Positions 1 to 8,907 of a stretch of 32,884 nt of DNA are shown piece by piece (within the stretch, counting starts at the first letter, position 1; every line of letters begins with the position of its first letter). The notes beneath the pieces are model-generated. The model had not been told where the DNA came from and did not search any database. It saw nothing but the letters and a program-made list of their open reading frames with translations. Position numbers and translations under genes: made by a program. The stretch spans positions 1-32,884 of the forward strand of contig JAQMWT010000626.1 of NCBI GenBank assembly GCA_029834535.1. The letters are read 5' to 3'. This stretch comes from Chrysophaeum taylorii. Taxonomy: Eukaryota; Sar; Pelagophyceae; Pelagomonadales; Pelagomonadaceae.

Positions 1-1014
1 CGTTCGGCTGCCAACGGCCAGGTTGGTTGAGGCGAATTGGACCTGTGAAGATACGCCGACAATAACGTGGTGGTAAAGCCGAGATGGCGGAAGCGGTAAA
101 GAGGTAGGACACACTATTGGAAGGATTACCCTGTGTGTTTGTAGTGAGGAGTTGTTGTTGGGGTGGGAGCAGTAACGACAGTATGTGTTGTGGCTCCACG
201 TAGTTCAACGACTTTTCGGTCGAGGATAGATGAACGTCTACATCACAAATGATGTCTTCTGCAAACATGAGCTGCTCGTTTATACGAAGTAAACTACTGT
301 TGTCCTCAGTAGATATCGCTGACAGGATGTCAGCTGATTGTAACAGAGTCTCAAATAACTTGTTGATATTATGTTGTAGCTGAGCCGTGGTATCATTATC
401 TGTCACATGCTTCGTGAGTTCGCTACACTGTTCTCGCAGGGTGTTTAAGGTGTGGTTTGTTCGATCTAATAATTTCATGTTAGACCGAGAGGACCTGTCA
501 AAAGTGCGGGGGTAAATTGGACGGTCATGGGACTGTCCGGCAGTTTTCTTGGTGACGTAAGAATCACCAGGACGATAATACGATAAATCGCTGCGAGAGA
601 AAGGCTGGCGAGCATCATTAGAGTTACGCAAGCGTCTAGCGTTAAACGTGGAAGATGTACCAGGTTGGGACGAAGTGATGAAGGCGAGTGTGTTAGCAGT
701 TTGAGTCAGACTTTGTCCGATGAGTCCAAAGTGTGTGTAAGTAGTAACTTTGGCTTTGGTTGAGATGATAAACCTTCGACATAGGGTTGCCAAGAAACAG
801 GGCGTTCTAAGCGTCTTTTGTTCGACCCATTTGATACGACATTGTAAAGGTCTAATGCGTATTCTAAAATGTAGCTTGGGTTGGTAGGGTGACACAATCG
901 TTCAGCTTCTGGCACAGGTCGAGATGAAGATCGGGTTTCGTACATATAACACCAATCTACCCAACCACGATCGTAGTGCCGTATCCTTTCATATTTTTCT
1001 GCAAAGAGTGCCAA
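1..1014 (-). pseudogene. ORF1b/ORF1c region of copy A
   Basis: The minus-strand ORF at 1014-706 contains RYDRGWVDW-like (HYDRGWVDWCYMYE) sequence and matches B 17134-17373. It overlaps the gag-like ORF by 26 bases in the +1 frame. It stops at 706 because one A is missing relative to B. From there to the window edge the DNA matches B ORF1c, including a copy of the S-L-N-Y boundary motif (tcg ttg aac tac on the minus strand, near 199-222). No enzymatic domain is recognised. Confidence 0.65.
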
Positions 1015-1529
1015 AGTCGAATTGAAGGTCAGTCTCTTCCTGGTTAAGTTGGTAAGAGATTTGCCTAAATGCTAGGACAGCTTCGATAAATACATGGACA
1101 TACCAGTTAGGATTATAAACAACAGAGTTAAATTGCTGTTTCAAATAAGACACATCAGTAGTCGTAACAGACTGGAGTGATAAAGGCGATGAGCATAATA
1201 GCTCGAGCCTTGTTGGGTAAATAGCTTTTGTTGTATATCTCATTGATGGCGGGCCAGGCCGCAAGTGCCGGTTTTCCAACACTTTCAAGATTGAAGTAAG
1301 TATGCAAGAATGTAGCGTACGTGTTCTGGTAAGTGTGCCAGTCACCTGCAGTTAACGAAAACATGGTAACCGGGGCACGAACACGAGTGTCGAAAGCGGG
1401 GGAAAGCTTCGTTGGTGAAATGCCAACAAAAAAAAAAAGGTTAAGAAACTCAGCTACAGGAGCTTCGAGCTTCAATATATCCGCACCTGTGATCGCCTTA
1501 GGTGCGGCTCGTGCTGCGTGTTCTGCCAT
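989..1529 (-). pseudogene. gag-like ORF of copy A (deleted)
   Basis: The minus-strand reading begins at an ATG at 1529 giving MAEHAARAAPKAITGADILK, as in B. It loses the central part of the B protein, then continues with the conserved block including WHTYQNTYATFLHTYF and LKQQFNSVVYNPNWYVHVF. It ends at a stop at 989 after FDFGTLC. No CCHC zinc knuckle is visible, so 'gag-like' rests on position (first ORF after leader and PBS) and on co-amplification with the RT. The two internal deletions and a frame change make it non-functional here. Confidence 0.7.
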
Positions 1530-2046
1530 AGCAGTTGACGGGGAACCTGTGGGTTCAGTCACGCAGTTGACACTAGCATTCTAGTACATTCTAACATTCT
1601 AAGGGGGTCTGTCTATCGGTGTCTATGTACACTCATCGATTTTTCGATGGAAAATGTGTCTATATGACGACTGTGCAAGCTGTGAGTCCAGAGTAGTGTC
1701 GCTAAGCGTAGTCACTCAGGCAGCTGGTTAGTTTTGGTGCTCTCAAGGAGCTTGTTAGCATTGCCATGTAATGTACGAGTGGACGTACCCAAAATATTCC
1801 ATAACATGTGTGCAAGAGTACAGGTTAGCCAATTACACACACATCAACATTGACATGACAATACGATGCTATGAACAGGTGCACACAAGGTTACACGATC
1901 ACGTGTGCAAAAAGATATTATATACAGCCCAATGGTAATGGCGATATATTGACAAGCGTGTCACATGTCGAGGCTAGGTCGGCGCGGTAACGACCCAATA
2001 CCCATAGGTTACGTGCATGTTGACACATGGTTTCTCAGGGACCCGC

Positions 2047-2060
2047 CTGGGCCCATAACC
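2047..2060 (-). promoter_or_regulatory. Primer binding site of copy A
   Basis: On the minus strand the 14-mer GGTTATGGGCCCAG directly follows the LTR. It is complementary to the anticodon stem-loop of eukaryotic initiator tRNA-Met rather than to the tRNA 3' end. The same 14-mer follows the LTRs of B, C and E. Confidence 0.85.
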
Positions 2061-2749
2061 TGCAGAGCATTTAGCAAGCAGTGGTAAGTCACCTGGGAAA
2101 CCATCCCGTCTCATCGTGAACGTCTGGAAAGGTTAATTCGGGGAATGAAGGTTATGTTCCCTATATCCTCAGAACACGACAGGCGGCATCTAGAACTACA
2201 CGAGAAAGGTTAAGTGTATAGTGCTAAATACCTCGGGACGCGCTAGACCATGATGATGAGCGTAGGCACAAATCAGAGGACTATCATACCCTTACCCTGA
2301 TCGCCGACTGCGGTTGCGATGGAGGACGGTGCCTCATGAATCCTGAGCCTTGCGAGGGCATCCGCCCTCCCGGCGTAGGTTGGCACCTATTCGCCTCCCG
2401 GGCGGGCCGGTTGGCAGCCGGAACGTTCGCAGTGGGACGGGGTTGGCCGGGGGGCGAAGACGGCTTTCTATCGACGAGTTGGTTGTCAGTCACACCGCGG
2501 TCTCCTCGTCGCATGGCGACAAGCTTGATGGTCACTCTCCGCCGACCGACCTTTCGGCGCTCCTCGTCTACAGGCCCGTGATTCCGGACTGGCTCCTGTC
2601 GGTCCGGCCTGGCTCCCATGCTCGGGAGAGGTCTGAAGTTAGTTAGTTTTAGTTAGTTGTTTGAATGTGTAGAAAGGGAGAAGAAGGGTAAGGAAGAGAT
2701 CACGCTCTCAACGGACGGAAAAGGGTAAGAGGCAGCAGATTTCTCTGCA
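2061..2749 (-). repeat. 5' LTR of copy A, split by SINE
   Basis: The two outer parts (2061-~2286 and ~2660-2749) match the B LTR in reverse complement. The LTR carries the family's terminal inverted repeat TGCAGAG...CTCTGCA. A SINE of about 370 bp sits between them, and the uninterrupted LTRs of B, C and D provide the empty site. Confidence 0.88.
2287..2659 (+). mobile_element. SINE-like element, copy 1 (subfamily I)
   Basis: An interspersed ~370-bp element starts near ACCCTGATCGCCGAC and ends with GGGAGAGGTCTGAAGTTAGT and a TTAG-type tail. The same sequence recurs at 5147-5492 and 30704-31072, and as a second subfamily at 22055-22454 and 29611-29999. Here it interrupts the LTR of copy A. 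A long TSD is not visible at this copy. I see no convincing Pol III A or B box, so 'SINE' rests on size, the repeat tail and the TSDs of sister copies. Confidence 0.75.
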
Positions 2750-3060
2750 AAGAGCTTGCATTTGTTGGCTCTGCAATTGGTTGAATATATCATCGACAGC
2801 TTCATCTAGCAGTGTGCTGTAGTCTGGGGCATTCCGCGTGAATGCCTCATCACTATCGAACTCGAAGAGAGCATCCGCTTGCGCGAACGTCAGATACCTG
2901 CGAAGCGTTTCCAGTTGAAGACTGACCTTAGTGGAATTAGCTTGAAAGCGTAGACCATCAGCTAGTTTGTTGACTACCTGAATTCGAGCTTGAGAATATC
3001 CGTCGTAGAGACGGGCTTGGACTTTGCCATAAGTGCTGTTTGTTATGGACTTGGTTTGGA
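2750..3060 (-). pseudogene. gag-like fragment of copy E
   Basis: The minus strand encodes DGLRFQANSTKVSLQLETLR followed by a segment with ADALFEFDSDEAFTRNAPDY. It aligns without gaps to B residues in the segment DGNRFQLQTRKVSLQIKHIK through ADAFLEYDSYEAYTRSCKDY. The reading continues into the LTR of copy A at 2749 and is broken there. Function beyond a gag-like role is unknown. Confidence 0.65.
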
Positions 3061-3284
3061 TGGTGTTGATGTGTAACCTGTGGAGATAGGTTAGAGGATT
3101 GATAAACAAATGCAACACATATGAAAGAAGGGTTCTAATGTGCGCGTGTAATATGTACAATACACTATCATTAACGCGTGGACTTATATACAAGACCAAA
3201 CAGTTCCACATGCCGGTTAAACATGGTGACCTGAGGCTGATGAGAAGTATCTTAATTCCTTTTCATACAGTTCTTGGTTGGGAA

Positions 3285-3316
3285 CTAACTAACTAACTTC
3301 AGACCTCTCCCGAGCA
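3285..3316 (-). mobile_element. Severely 5'-truncated SINE fragment with TSD
   Basis: Only the terminal ~32 bp of the SINE (tail plus CTTCAGACCTCTCCCGAGCA) is present. It is flanked by a perfect 10-bp direct repeat TGGTTGGGAA (3275-3284 and 3317-3326). Keeping only the TTAG-tail end shows that this is the 3' end and that the family inserts by target-primed reverse transcription with 5' truncation. Confidence 0.75.
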
Positions 3317-3577
3317 TGGTTGGGAATGTAGGGGGAAACCCACGCATGTTTCCACAGCACGCGTCGGAAAAGTTTAGTTTTATTGAATCATGCAAGTGCA
3401 CGTGCCCAGTGGCCGACCCAACACGGCCACGAACAATATAGCTGGTTGGGCACGCACCGTCACAAGAGAAACATGTACAGTAGACCAACGCGAAACACAT
3501 TTTCGTCTTGTACTCGTAATCAGGCGTGAACTGATCACTTCGACGCACATAACAAATGGACTAACACACCTACGCGT

Positions 3578-3591
3578 CTGGGCCCATAACC
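3578..3591 (-). promoter_or_regulatory. Primer binding site of copy E
   Basis: The plus strand reads CTGGGCCCATAACC, so the minus strand carries the identical PBS 14-mer seen after the LTRs of A, B and C. It is followed on the LTR side by TGGAGAG instead of TGCAGAG. Confidence 0.7.
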
Positions 3592-3971
3592 TGGAGAGAT
3601 TTGACCCTCTCCGGGTGTACGGTAGAGACCGCGTGCGGTCTTAGGTGCGACTAGACCATTCCGCATGTCGCGTGATACTACACAAGGCAGGAATTAGCTC
3701 CTCACTCCCCCAGGAACATCAAGTCCCGGAGAAGCTTTCACACGGACAACGAGGTACGGAGCTACTGCTAATCCAGCAACAGACTCTGGGCCCCACGGCA
3801 CGCAAAGGGTGGGTTTCTCCTGTCAGGGAGAAAACACTAGATGAGTTCTCATATCTAGTTAGCTTGAAAGGGCGAAGGGCAAGGAAGAAGGATGAGGGTA
3901 AGCCGTATTAATTCGGAGGGAAAACCCTCACGAGAGGTAGAGGTATAGTGGAGAAGGAGAGAAGAGCTCCA
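3592..3971 (-). repeat. Candidate LTR of copy E
   Basis: The boundary next to the PBS is clear (TGGAG). The outer boundary at 3971 is inferred from the matching inverted end CTCCA, giving 380 bp. Internal similarity to the B LTR is weak. There is no second LTR in the window to confirm the far end. Confidence 0.45.
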
Positions 3972-4239
3972 AAGCGTCGTACATATTATGAGTCAAATCG
4001 CTGGAATGGAAACATATACTTAAGATGTACAATATGAGTCAAGATGAGGGTTCTAGTACTAGGCAGGCGTTCTCTCCGCTGTTTAGTAAGTTTAAGCTTT
4101 GAGTCTTAACTACTAATCGACAGATGTTTGTCTGTTTGTTTGTCTGTTTGTTTGTTTGTCCCTCGATTTAGGGTAAGGATCGGTAGGCGCGAGAGTAAGG
4201 ATCAGGTAGGCGCGTGAGCCAGACAGTGATCCTCCAAGC

Positions 4240-4786
4240 GTCTACGGCGACCTCGCAGACTATTTCCACGACCCGCGGCGGCTCTTTCAGCGCGCCATTC
4301 TCACGCCCCGTCGAAACGATGTTGTCGATGCTGACAACGCGCGCATGACCGCGGCCTTTTTTTTCTCGGAGACGAGGCGTCGGAGTTCTTTTCGGCTGAC
4401 TAGGCTGGGTCGGAAGACGACGCCTCGCTCTTTACAGTAGAGTTTTCAACTCCCGGACAACCAACGGGATGCTGACTTTGAACGCGAGCTTAAGGTCTTC
4501 GAAACCTCGACCCGTCGCACGGCCACTGCAACGGTACCTGATACATGATCGATCGTGTCGTTGTCACCGAGGCTCCTCCAACCTGTATCCCTTAAGGCCC
4601 GCCTACGCCAAACGATCAACAATAGCCAGGGCCAGACGCCCCGCGAGGTCGGCGTCCTCTTTCCCAAGCCCGTCTTCTGTCACGTCCAGCTCTACGTGGC
4701 TCTCTGTCGATCGGCAACCCCGAGAATGTGCTCTTCTGAGTCGACGACTCCACCCTACCTCACACGTGCTCCGCAATACCGATAAG
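4240..4786 (+). pseudogene. Pif1/Helitron helicase C-terminal fragment (H1)
   Basis: Translation in pieces gives VYGDLADYFHDPRRLFQRAI followed by LTPRRNDVVDADNARMTAA, the segment that precedes the last helicase motifs in Helitron-encoded Pif1-like proteins. After two frame changes comes INNSQGQTPREVGVLFPKPV followed by FCHVQLYVALCRSATP. That is the Pif1 motif 'SQGQTL...VFSHGQLYVALSR' with H-V for H-G and C-R for S-R. A frameshift between YPLRPAYAK and TINNSQGQ is shared by all three copies in the window, so the amplified ancestor was already broken. Confidence 0.75.
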
Positions 4787-4815
4787 CCCCCTCCCGGCGT
4801 CTACACGCGCACTGT

Positions 4816-5128
4816 AGGTGAACTTACTGGGACCAGGTGAACTTACTGGGGTTTGAGATTGGGACTAGGTGAATATAGTGACCAGGTGAACTTACTGGGA
4901 CCAGGTGAACATACTGGGGTTTTTAGAGTAAAGGGTTTTTAGAGTAAACTCAAAGGTTGGCGGCGCGTGCGGATCAAAGCAGCTTAGATTGGCGGAGGCG
5001 AGAGCGACGAGCTCAAAGGAGTTGGTGTGAGCTAGGTGAACTTACTGACCAGGTGAACTTATATGAAACTTACTGAGACCAGGTGAACTTACTGGGGTTA
5101 GAGATTGGGAGTAGGTGAACTTACTGGC
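4816..5128 (+). repeat. GTGAACTTACTGG minisatellite in the Helitron tail
   Basis: Imperfect units AGGTGAACTTACTGGGACC repeat, with spacers containing GTTTGAGATTGGGACT. The last unit runs into the 3' end (…TTACTGGCCTGCACTTGTT). The arrangement suggests duplicated 3'-terminal segments. Confidence 0.75.
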
Positions 5129-5146
5129 CTGCACTTGTTTACTCCA

Positions 5147-5492
5147 AAACCCTGATCGCCGACCGCGTGGTAGAGATGGAGGACGGTGCCTCCTGAATCC
5201 CTAGCCTCGCGAGGGCATCCGCCCTCCCGGCGTAGGTTGGCACCTGTTCGCCTCCCGGGCGTGCCGGTTGGTAGCCGGAACGTTCGCAGTGGGACGGGAG
5301 GGGTGCAGTATCGACGAATTGGTCGTCACTCAGATCGCGGTCTCTGCGTCCAATGGCGACAAGCCTGGTGATCACTCTCCGCCGACTCACCTTTCGGCGC
5401 CCCTCGCAGTAGTATAACAGACCCCGTGATTCTGGACCGGCTCCTGTCGGTCCAGCCTGGCTCCATGCTCGGGAGAGGTCTGTAGTTAGTTG
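5147..5492 (+). mobile_element. SINE-like element, copy 2 (subfamily I)
   Basis: It matches copy 1 throughout, with small deletions (for example at GGGAGGGGTGCAG), and ends GGGAGAGGTCTGTAGTTAGT. It starts about 8 bp after the 3' end of H1. No TSD is apparent. Confidence 0.72.
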
Positions 5493-6165
5493 GCGCGACC
5501 GAAAACATGTAATCGTAGCTAGGGTTCACGAGTCGCACGAAGAAAAGGGGGGTCACGCACGCATAGACTCGTTAGCATGCAACAACATGTTGGACATTGG
5601 TGAACCACGTTACGGCATGCATTCCACGAGCGTTGTGCTCAATTGGGATGTGGGGGCGATTATAACCAACATAGTCTCTTGACGAATTCTTGTCAGTGCA
5701 AGCTCCTCTTAGATGAACACGGTTATCTGATTGCGCCATGACTGAGCTGACTTTGCCGTGGTCGAAACCAAACTATGAGAACTGCGCACATAAAAAACGG
5801 GTAACTCGGGAATGTATTATTGGCCACAGCGCAGAGTGTGTGGCGCGCCTTCTGTACCAGTGCTCCTCTTAATCGTCCTGCTAAGTATGCTAGAACGACG
5901 CACGTTTAGCCATGTAAGAAGTATAGGCAACCTGGTGAATAGAACGCATGCTCGTATGTGTACATCCTGAGAAAAAGAAACATATCGCACTGTCTAGCAC
6001 TGTCGTGGAGGCACGCTCTAAACGCGCCGAACATAGTCGTTGCAAACATGCACCGATCTTCGCTTCTAATCGAGGAATACCATTCGCGAAAACAAAACAT
6101 ATCATCGCTTCAATCATGCACGTCTGCAGTTCGTGACAATGCTTACCAACAGACGCAATAGCGTC
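5493..6165. other. No gene recognised
   Basis: Short overlapping open frames on both strands lack recognisable motifs. The stretch contains the 3' flank of the minus-strand cyclin gene; I see no further element. Confidence 0.5.
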
Positions 6166-7053
6166 CTAGGCATCATCGAGCTCATACCAAACTCGTGACT
6201 TTCTGCTTCGAAGGATCATCGCGTGATGATGCATCAACTCTGATATGGATATGTCTTGCTGTTCCCGACAACGCACCACCGCAACGAGTTCTTCGCACGC
6301 GGAGAAGTACTGTGGCGACTGAACGAAGAGGTCAAAACCAAGAGCGCCAAGAAAAACACACTCCAACATGTTGAGGTCAGTTATTGTCAGGGGCGGCTCA
6401 TTAGGCACGACTCGACTCCACGCATTGGTAAAATCAATGTTTCGCAAAGGGTAATCATCCCAAAATTTCTGTGCGACGATCATAGCTACCAACCTAAATA
6501 TCAGGTATGGTGTTTCCAACCAATTCTCAGACGAAAGTATCTACTCACAAGAAGCGCTTGCAAATCCTCCAGTTGACGCTGACCTCAGGGTGATACAAGA
6601 GAATTCTTAGAATCAGCAAAACAGCAATAACATTGCATTCAGGTGTATATACACACGTAGTGACAATTCCCACTGCAAAATTATGCAATGAGAGCAAACC
6701 CTGCAAAATGAGCGAGTTTGGATAAGCATCGAATTCAACAACGTAGCTACCTACATAGCTGGTCATCCACCCCCCTCCAAATATTGACAGCTGATCGCGG
6801 GGTGTCTCCAGAGCACTAGCAATCATTAACTCGAGTGAGAGACAAAGTCCCATCGTAAGCAGAACTTCCTCAGCATAATCAGCACCTGCGTGTTCTCGTG
6901 GAAGGCACAAAACTGATTATTTACAATTCTTACCAGTAGACCTGCAGTAAGACCATGTATTGAGACACAGCTGGCACAAAAAACACTGCTATCAAACGAT
7001 TCGTAACCAAGAGAGCGTGATGGACCACCCGTAGGAAACTGAAGCCTGAGCAC
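6166..7053 (-). CDS. Cyclin-Y-like cyclin, spliced gene
   Basis: The protein contains CVYTPECNVIAVLLILRILL, then NWRICKRFLLVAMIVAQKFW, DDYPLRNIDFTNAW and LTITDLNMLECVFLGALGFD. This is the cyclin-box pattern of cyclin Y/PCL-type cyclins (compare 'KVWDDQAVWNVDY' and 'MNELERQFLELLQF' in cyclin Y), which activate PCTAIRE/PFTAIRE- or Pho85-class CDKs. Proposed exons on the minus strand: ~7053-6934, 6885-6755, 6700-6549 and 6493-6166 (stop TAG at 6166). The three introns (48, 54, 55 bp) have GT..AG borders and exon phases that close exactly. The last two exons are secure; the 5' end and true ATG are not. It is the only clear host-type gene here and is neighboured by transposon remnants. Confidence 0.78.
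6494..6548 (-). other. Intron (55 bp) in cyclin gene
   Basis: The donor is GTGAGT (6548-6543) and the acceptor is TATTTAG ending at 6494. Splicing joins a phase-2 codon (tt|g, Leu), giving continuous cyclin sequence RICKRFL-LVAMIVAQKFW; without splicing the frame stops at TGA (6547-6545). Confidence 0.85.
6701..6754 (-). other. Candidate intron (54 bp) in cyclin gene
   Basis: It runs from GTAGGT to CATTTTGCAG, phase 0, with length divisible by three and no stop, so the frame is open with or without removal. Removal gives a better match to cyclin length between the N-terminal helices. Confidence 0.5.
6886..6933 (-). other. Candidate intron (48 bp) in cyclin gene
   Basis: It runs from GTAAGA to ACACGCAG. 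Phase 1 splicing connects to the exon starting G-ADYAEEVLLTMG. The upstream exon reading is not recognisable, so this is less certain than the 55-bp intron. Confidence 0.45.
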
Positions 7054-7531
7054 CCGAGGTGACCCAGGGTATAAACGTGAGATGGGAGCAAGCGGAAACG
7101 CAGTGTGCCCTACGTAATATAGTGAACTGAATCACTTTCCACTACATGGGAGAGATGTTGCTTTAAGTCCCGAGTTGGAATGCATGCACTTCCTTCAACA
7201 GGTTCTTTATCGAGTGAACCTTAATCGCTTGGTTATGATAGCAGAGTTAAGGCGGTGATGGCCACACACGAAGCACAACAAACGATTCCGTCACAGGGTA
7301 ACTCGCATTCCCAGGCAGTGATTTGCTCAGATTTTTTAGACTCCTCTTCACATTCCTTGTGTATTTCATGCTCCCAGGCAAGAAGGCTATCCTCCATGCT
7401 CGACCAGAGTGAACTTTGGCGGGCACCTCTTCAGTATTCGGAGCGTTTCGTGTGGGTGGGCGGTAGGCGGAGCTGAGCGGTGGCGCTTCAGGGGGTGGTA
7501 ATTCGGCGAAACCCTGCTGAGAGTTCGCAGG
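7054..7531. other. Intergenic, nothing recognised
   Basis: This stretch lies 5' of the minus-strand cyclin gene and probably holds its promoter. No conserved site, RNA gene or repeat was recognised. Confidence 0.4.
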
Positions 7532-7786
7532 TCACGGCTGTTTCACTACTAAGTATTGATCCATCGGATGGGGTGCATCAGCTATGAAGGAGACAGGAGC
7601 CAGTCGCAGTGCAAGGTCGGGTGACAGAACGTGTCCGTGGTCGAGCAATTGAGCGTTGGACCTGGGCATCGTCTGCATAGTCTGGAACCGTGCTGTGCAG
7701 TTGGTTTGCATTGTCTCGTCTGCTACATCAATGGGTTGACTGGTGTAGCTAGCTTTTGTGGTCTTATCTTTTGTCTTGTCGTCCAA
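7532..7786 (-). CDS. Small hypothetical ORF or exon
   Basis: An 84-codon minus-strand frame, Thr/Gln/Asp-rich at its N-terminus and hydrophobic towards its C-terminus, with no recognised domain. It continues the C/A-rich strand bias of the region up to 11852 and could be a 3' exon of the same transcription unit or a chance frame. Confidence 0.25.
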   Translation of the reverse strand: MDDKTKDKTTKASYTSQPIDVADETMQTNCTARFQTMQTMPRSNAQLLDHGHVLSPDLALRLAPVSFIADAPHPMDQYLVVKQP

Positions 7787-7989
7787 GAGAGACTGCGAAA
7801 TATTACTCGTTGCTATGTGCGAGACTAGAAGTAGCTGTTGAGCAGCTGTGGAGAGCTAAGTGCTTTCTTGTCTGGCAGTTTCTGTGGCTGTGGAGTTCCA
7901 GAGACATGGTTGCGCAGCGTCAGACGTCTTGGCATTGGGGATTAAGCTCGAAGTCGGACGTCGGAGAATGCGTCGAAAGACCCGCGAGG

Positions 7990-8838
7990 TCACCAATTGA
8001 AATACGCCCTCGTAAGGCGTGCGCGACTTGGTGCGGGCGCGATCGACTTATGTTGGTGATCGGAAGGTCGTGAGACACGTGGCGGCGCGGAGCGTCGGTG
8101 GAAATGACGAGTGTCTTGGTTCTTGGTGTTAAAGGCGGTGACGCGGAGAGCATCGAGGAGCGTGTCATGCTCCAAGAGCGAAATCGCGTGATGCGAGTGT
8201 TCCGAAATCAGTGCCAAAATGGGTGTGGCGCGCGGCTGACCTGTCTGCGAGGTAGTGCAGATGGGTGCGTGAGCTGAGATCCCGTGGTGGAGAATATCCG
8301 GCCTGGAATGCGTGGGGTCCAGTGCGGGAAATCGAAAAGGGGGATCGCCGAAGGAGAGTGCAAGTTCGCTGGGGTCATAGTACGTGAGTGCAGTAGAACC
8401 AAGGGCGATGGAAGGGTCAGTCATGCTGGGTGCATCCTCAATGGCGGAGATGCGGGGACCAGAGCAGCGAGTGCCGTAGTGACCAGGGTTGCCCATAGGC
8501 GTGTAGTGCATGCGAAGGTGCGGGCATGTGACATGCTTCCTCGAATGAGGAGTGACGTGCCGAGCGATAATACGCTTCTGAGGGAGGCATCGTGCGTGAC
8601 TAGGGTGCATGTTTGCGGTGGAGCCGGCAGCTGGCATGGAACATTCGTCGTACATTCCAGTTATGCGAAAATGCTGACAGAAGCGGTTCAGGTGGAGCGA
8701 GTCTGTGCAGTGCGCGCGGAGAATGTCTCCTGAGAGCGCAACATCGATTTTCCGGAGGCAGCGCAAGCGTGTGGCGTCCAGAAGAGAGCTATGAGAGCGG
8801 ACATAAAGGACCGAAGTGGTCGCAATAGAAGCGTGCAT
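7990..8838 (-). CDS. Hypothetical protein, His/Ser/Pro-rich
   Basis: A 282-codon minus-strand frame with an ATG at 8838. It is rich in His, Ser, Pro, Arg and Thr, with scattered Cys, and no domain is recognised. It lies 69 bp downstream of the end of the larger low-complexity frame. That frame ends in a TAA embedded in a good donor sequence (CTG|GTAAGC at about 8911), so the two may be exons of one gene, but I could not find a frame-consistent acceptor joining them. The long open length on a strongly biased strand is the only evidence that it codes. Confidence 0.4.
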   Translation of the reverse strand: MHASIATTSVLYVRSHSSLLDATRLRCLRKIDVALSGDILRAHCTDSLHLNRFCQHFRITGMYDECSMPAAGSTANMHPSHARCLPQKRIIARHVTPHSRKHVTCPHLRMHYTPMGNPGHYGTRCSGPRISAIEDAPSMTDPSIALGSTALTYYDPSELALSFGDPPFRFPALDPTHSRPDILHHGISAHAPICTTSQTGQPRATPILALISEHSHHAISLLEHDTLLDALRVTAFNTKNQDTRHFHRRSAPPRVSRPSDHQHKSIAPAPSRARLTRAYFNW

Positions 8839-8907
8839 AGTTTGCGGCTGATCGGGGCGTTCAGAACTCTCGAAATCTATGTCTGTTACTGCGGCCGTGG
8901 GGAAGGC

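Larger units (their letters stand above)
1..2749 (-). mobile_element. LTR retrotransposon copy A (5' part, minus strand)
   Basis: This is the reverse-complement homologue of element B from its 5' LTR through the ORF1c region. Reading on the minus strand it shows an LTR (2749 to 2061), a tRNA-iMet anticodon-type primer binding site (2060 to 2047), a leader, a gag-like ORF and ORF1b/1c, then runs off the left window edge. Relative to B it has lost two stretches of gag: one replaced by a T-rich run near 1428-1440, another near 1405. Its LTR is split by a SINE. It is inserted in the same orientation within the gag-like region of older element E, whose coding sequence resumes at 2750. The 5-bp flank at 2750-2754 (AAGAG) should be one TSD; the other is outside the window. 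Confidence 0.88.
2750..3971 (-). mobile_element. Diverged LTR retrotransposon copy E (5' part)
   Basis: Minus-strand order from right to left: a candidate LTR (3971-3592), the tRNA-iMet half-molecule PBS (3591-3578), a leader, a tiny SINE fragment, then gag-like coding sequence up to 2750, where copy A is inserted. LTR and leader have diverged strongly from copies A-D; the PBS 14-mer and the gag-like peptide are what link it to the family. It therefore represents an older or separate subfamily. Confidence 0.65.
4111..5139 (+). mobile_element. Helitron-derived remnant H1
   Basis: It is nearly identical to H2 (13078-14097) between shared termini: 5' TACTAATCGACAGATG and 3' CTGGCCTGCACTTGTT. 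Order: 5' end with a GACAGA...TCTGTC hairpin and TGTC/TGTT repeats, a Pif1-type helicase C-terminal fragment, an array of GTGAACTTACTGG units, then the 3' end. No HUH Rep domain is present. The 3' terminus is not the canonical CTRR of Helitrons, so a Helentron-like or other variant is possible; assignment rests on the helicase motif and shared ends. Confidence 0.65.

Noticed and set aside
1333..1584. Plus-strand frame across copy A
   Set aside because: It is antisense to the gag-like homologue supported by copies B, C and E.
3778..3795. CTGGGCCCCACGG as another tRNA primer binding site
   Set aside because: Only the GC core matches; the ATAACC part is missing and no LTR end adjoins it.
8284..8828. 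Plus-strand frames opposite the 7990-8838 minus-strand frame
   Set aside because: They mirror the minus-strand composition bias and have no motif; the minus-strand frame is longer and fits the regional bias.
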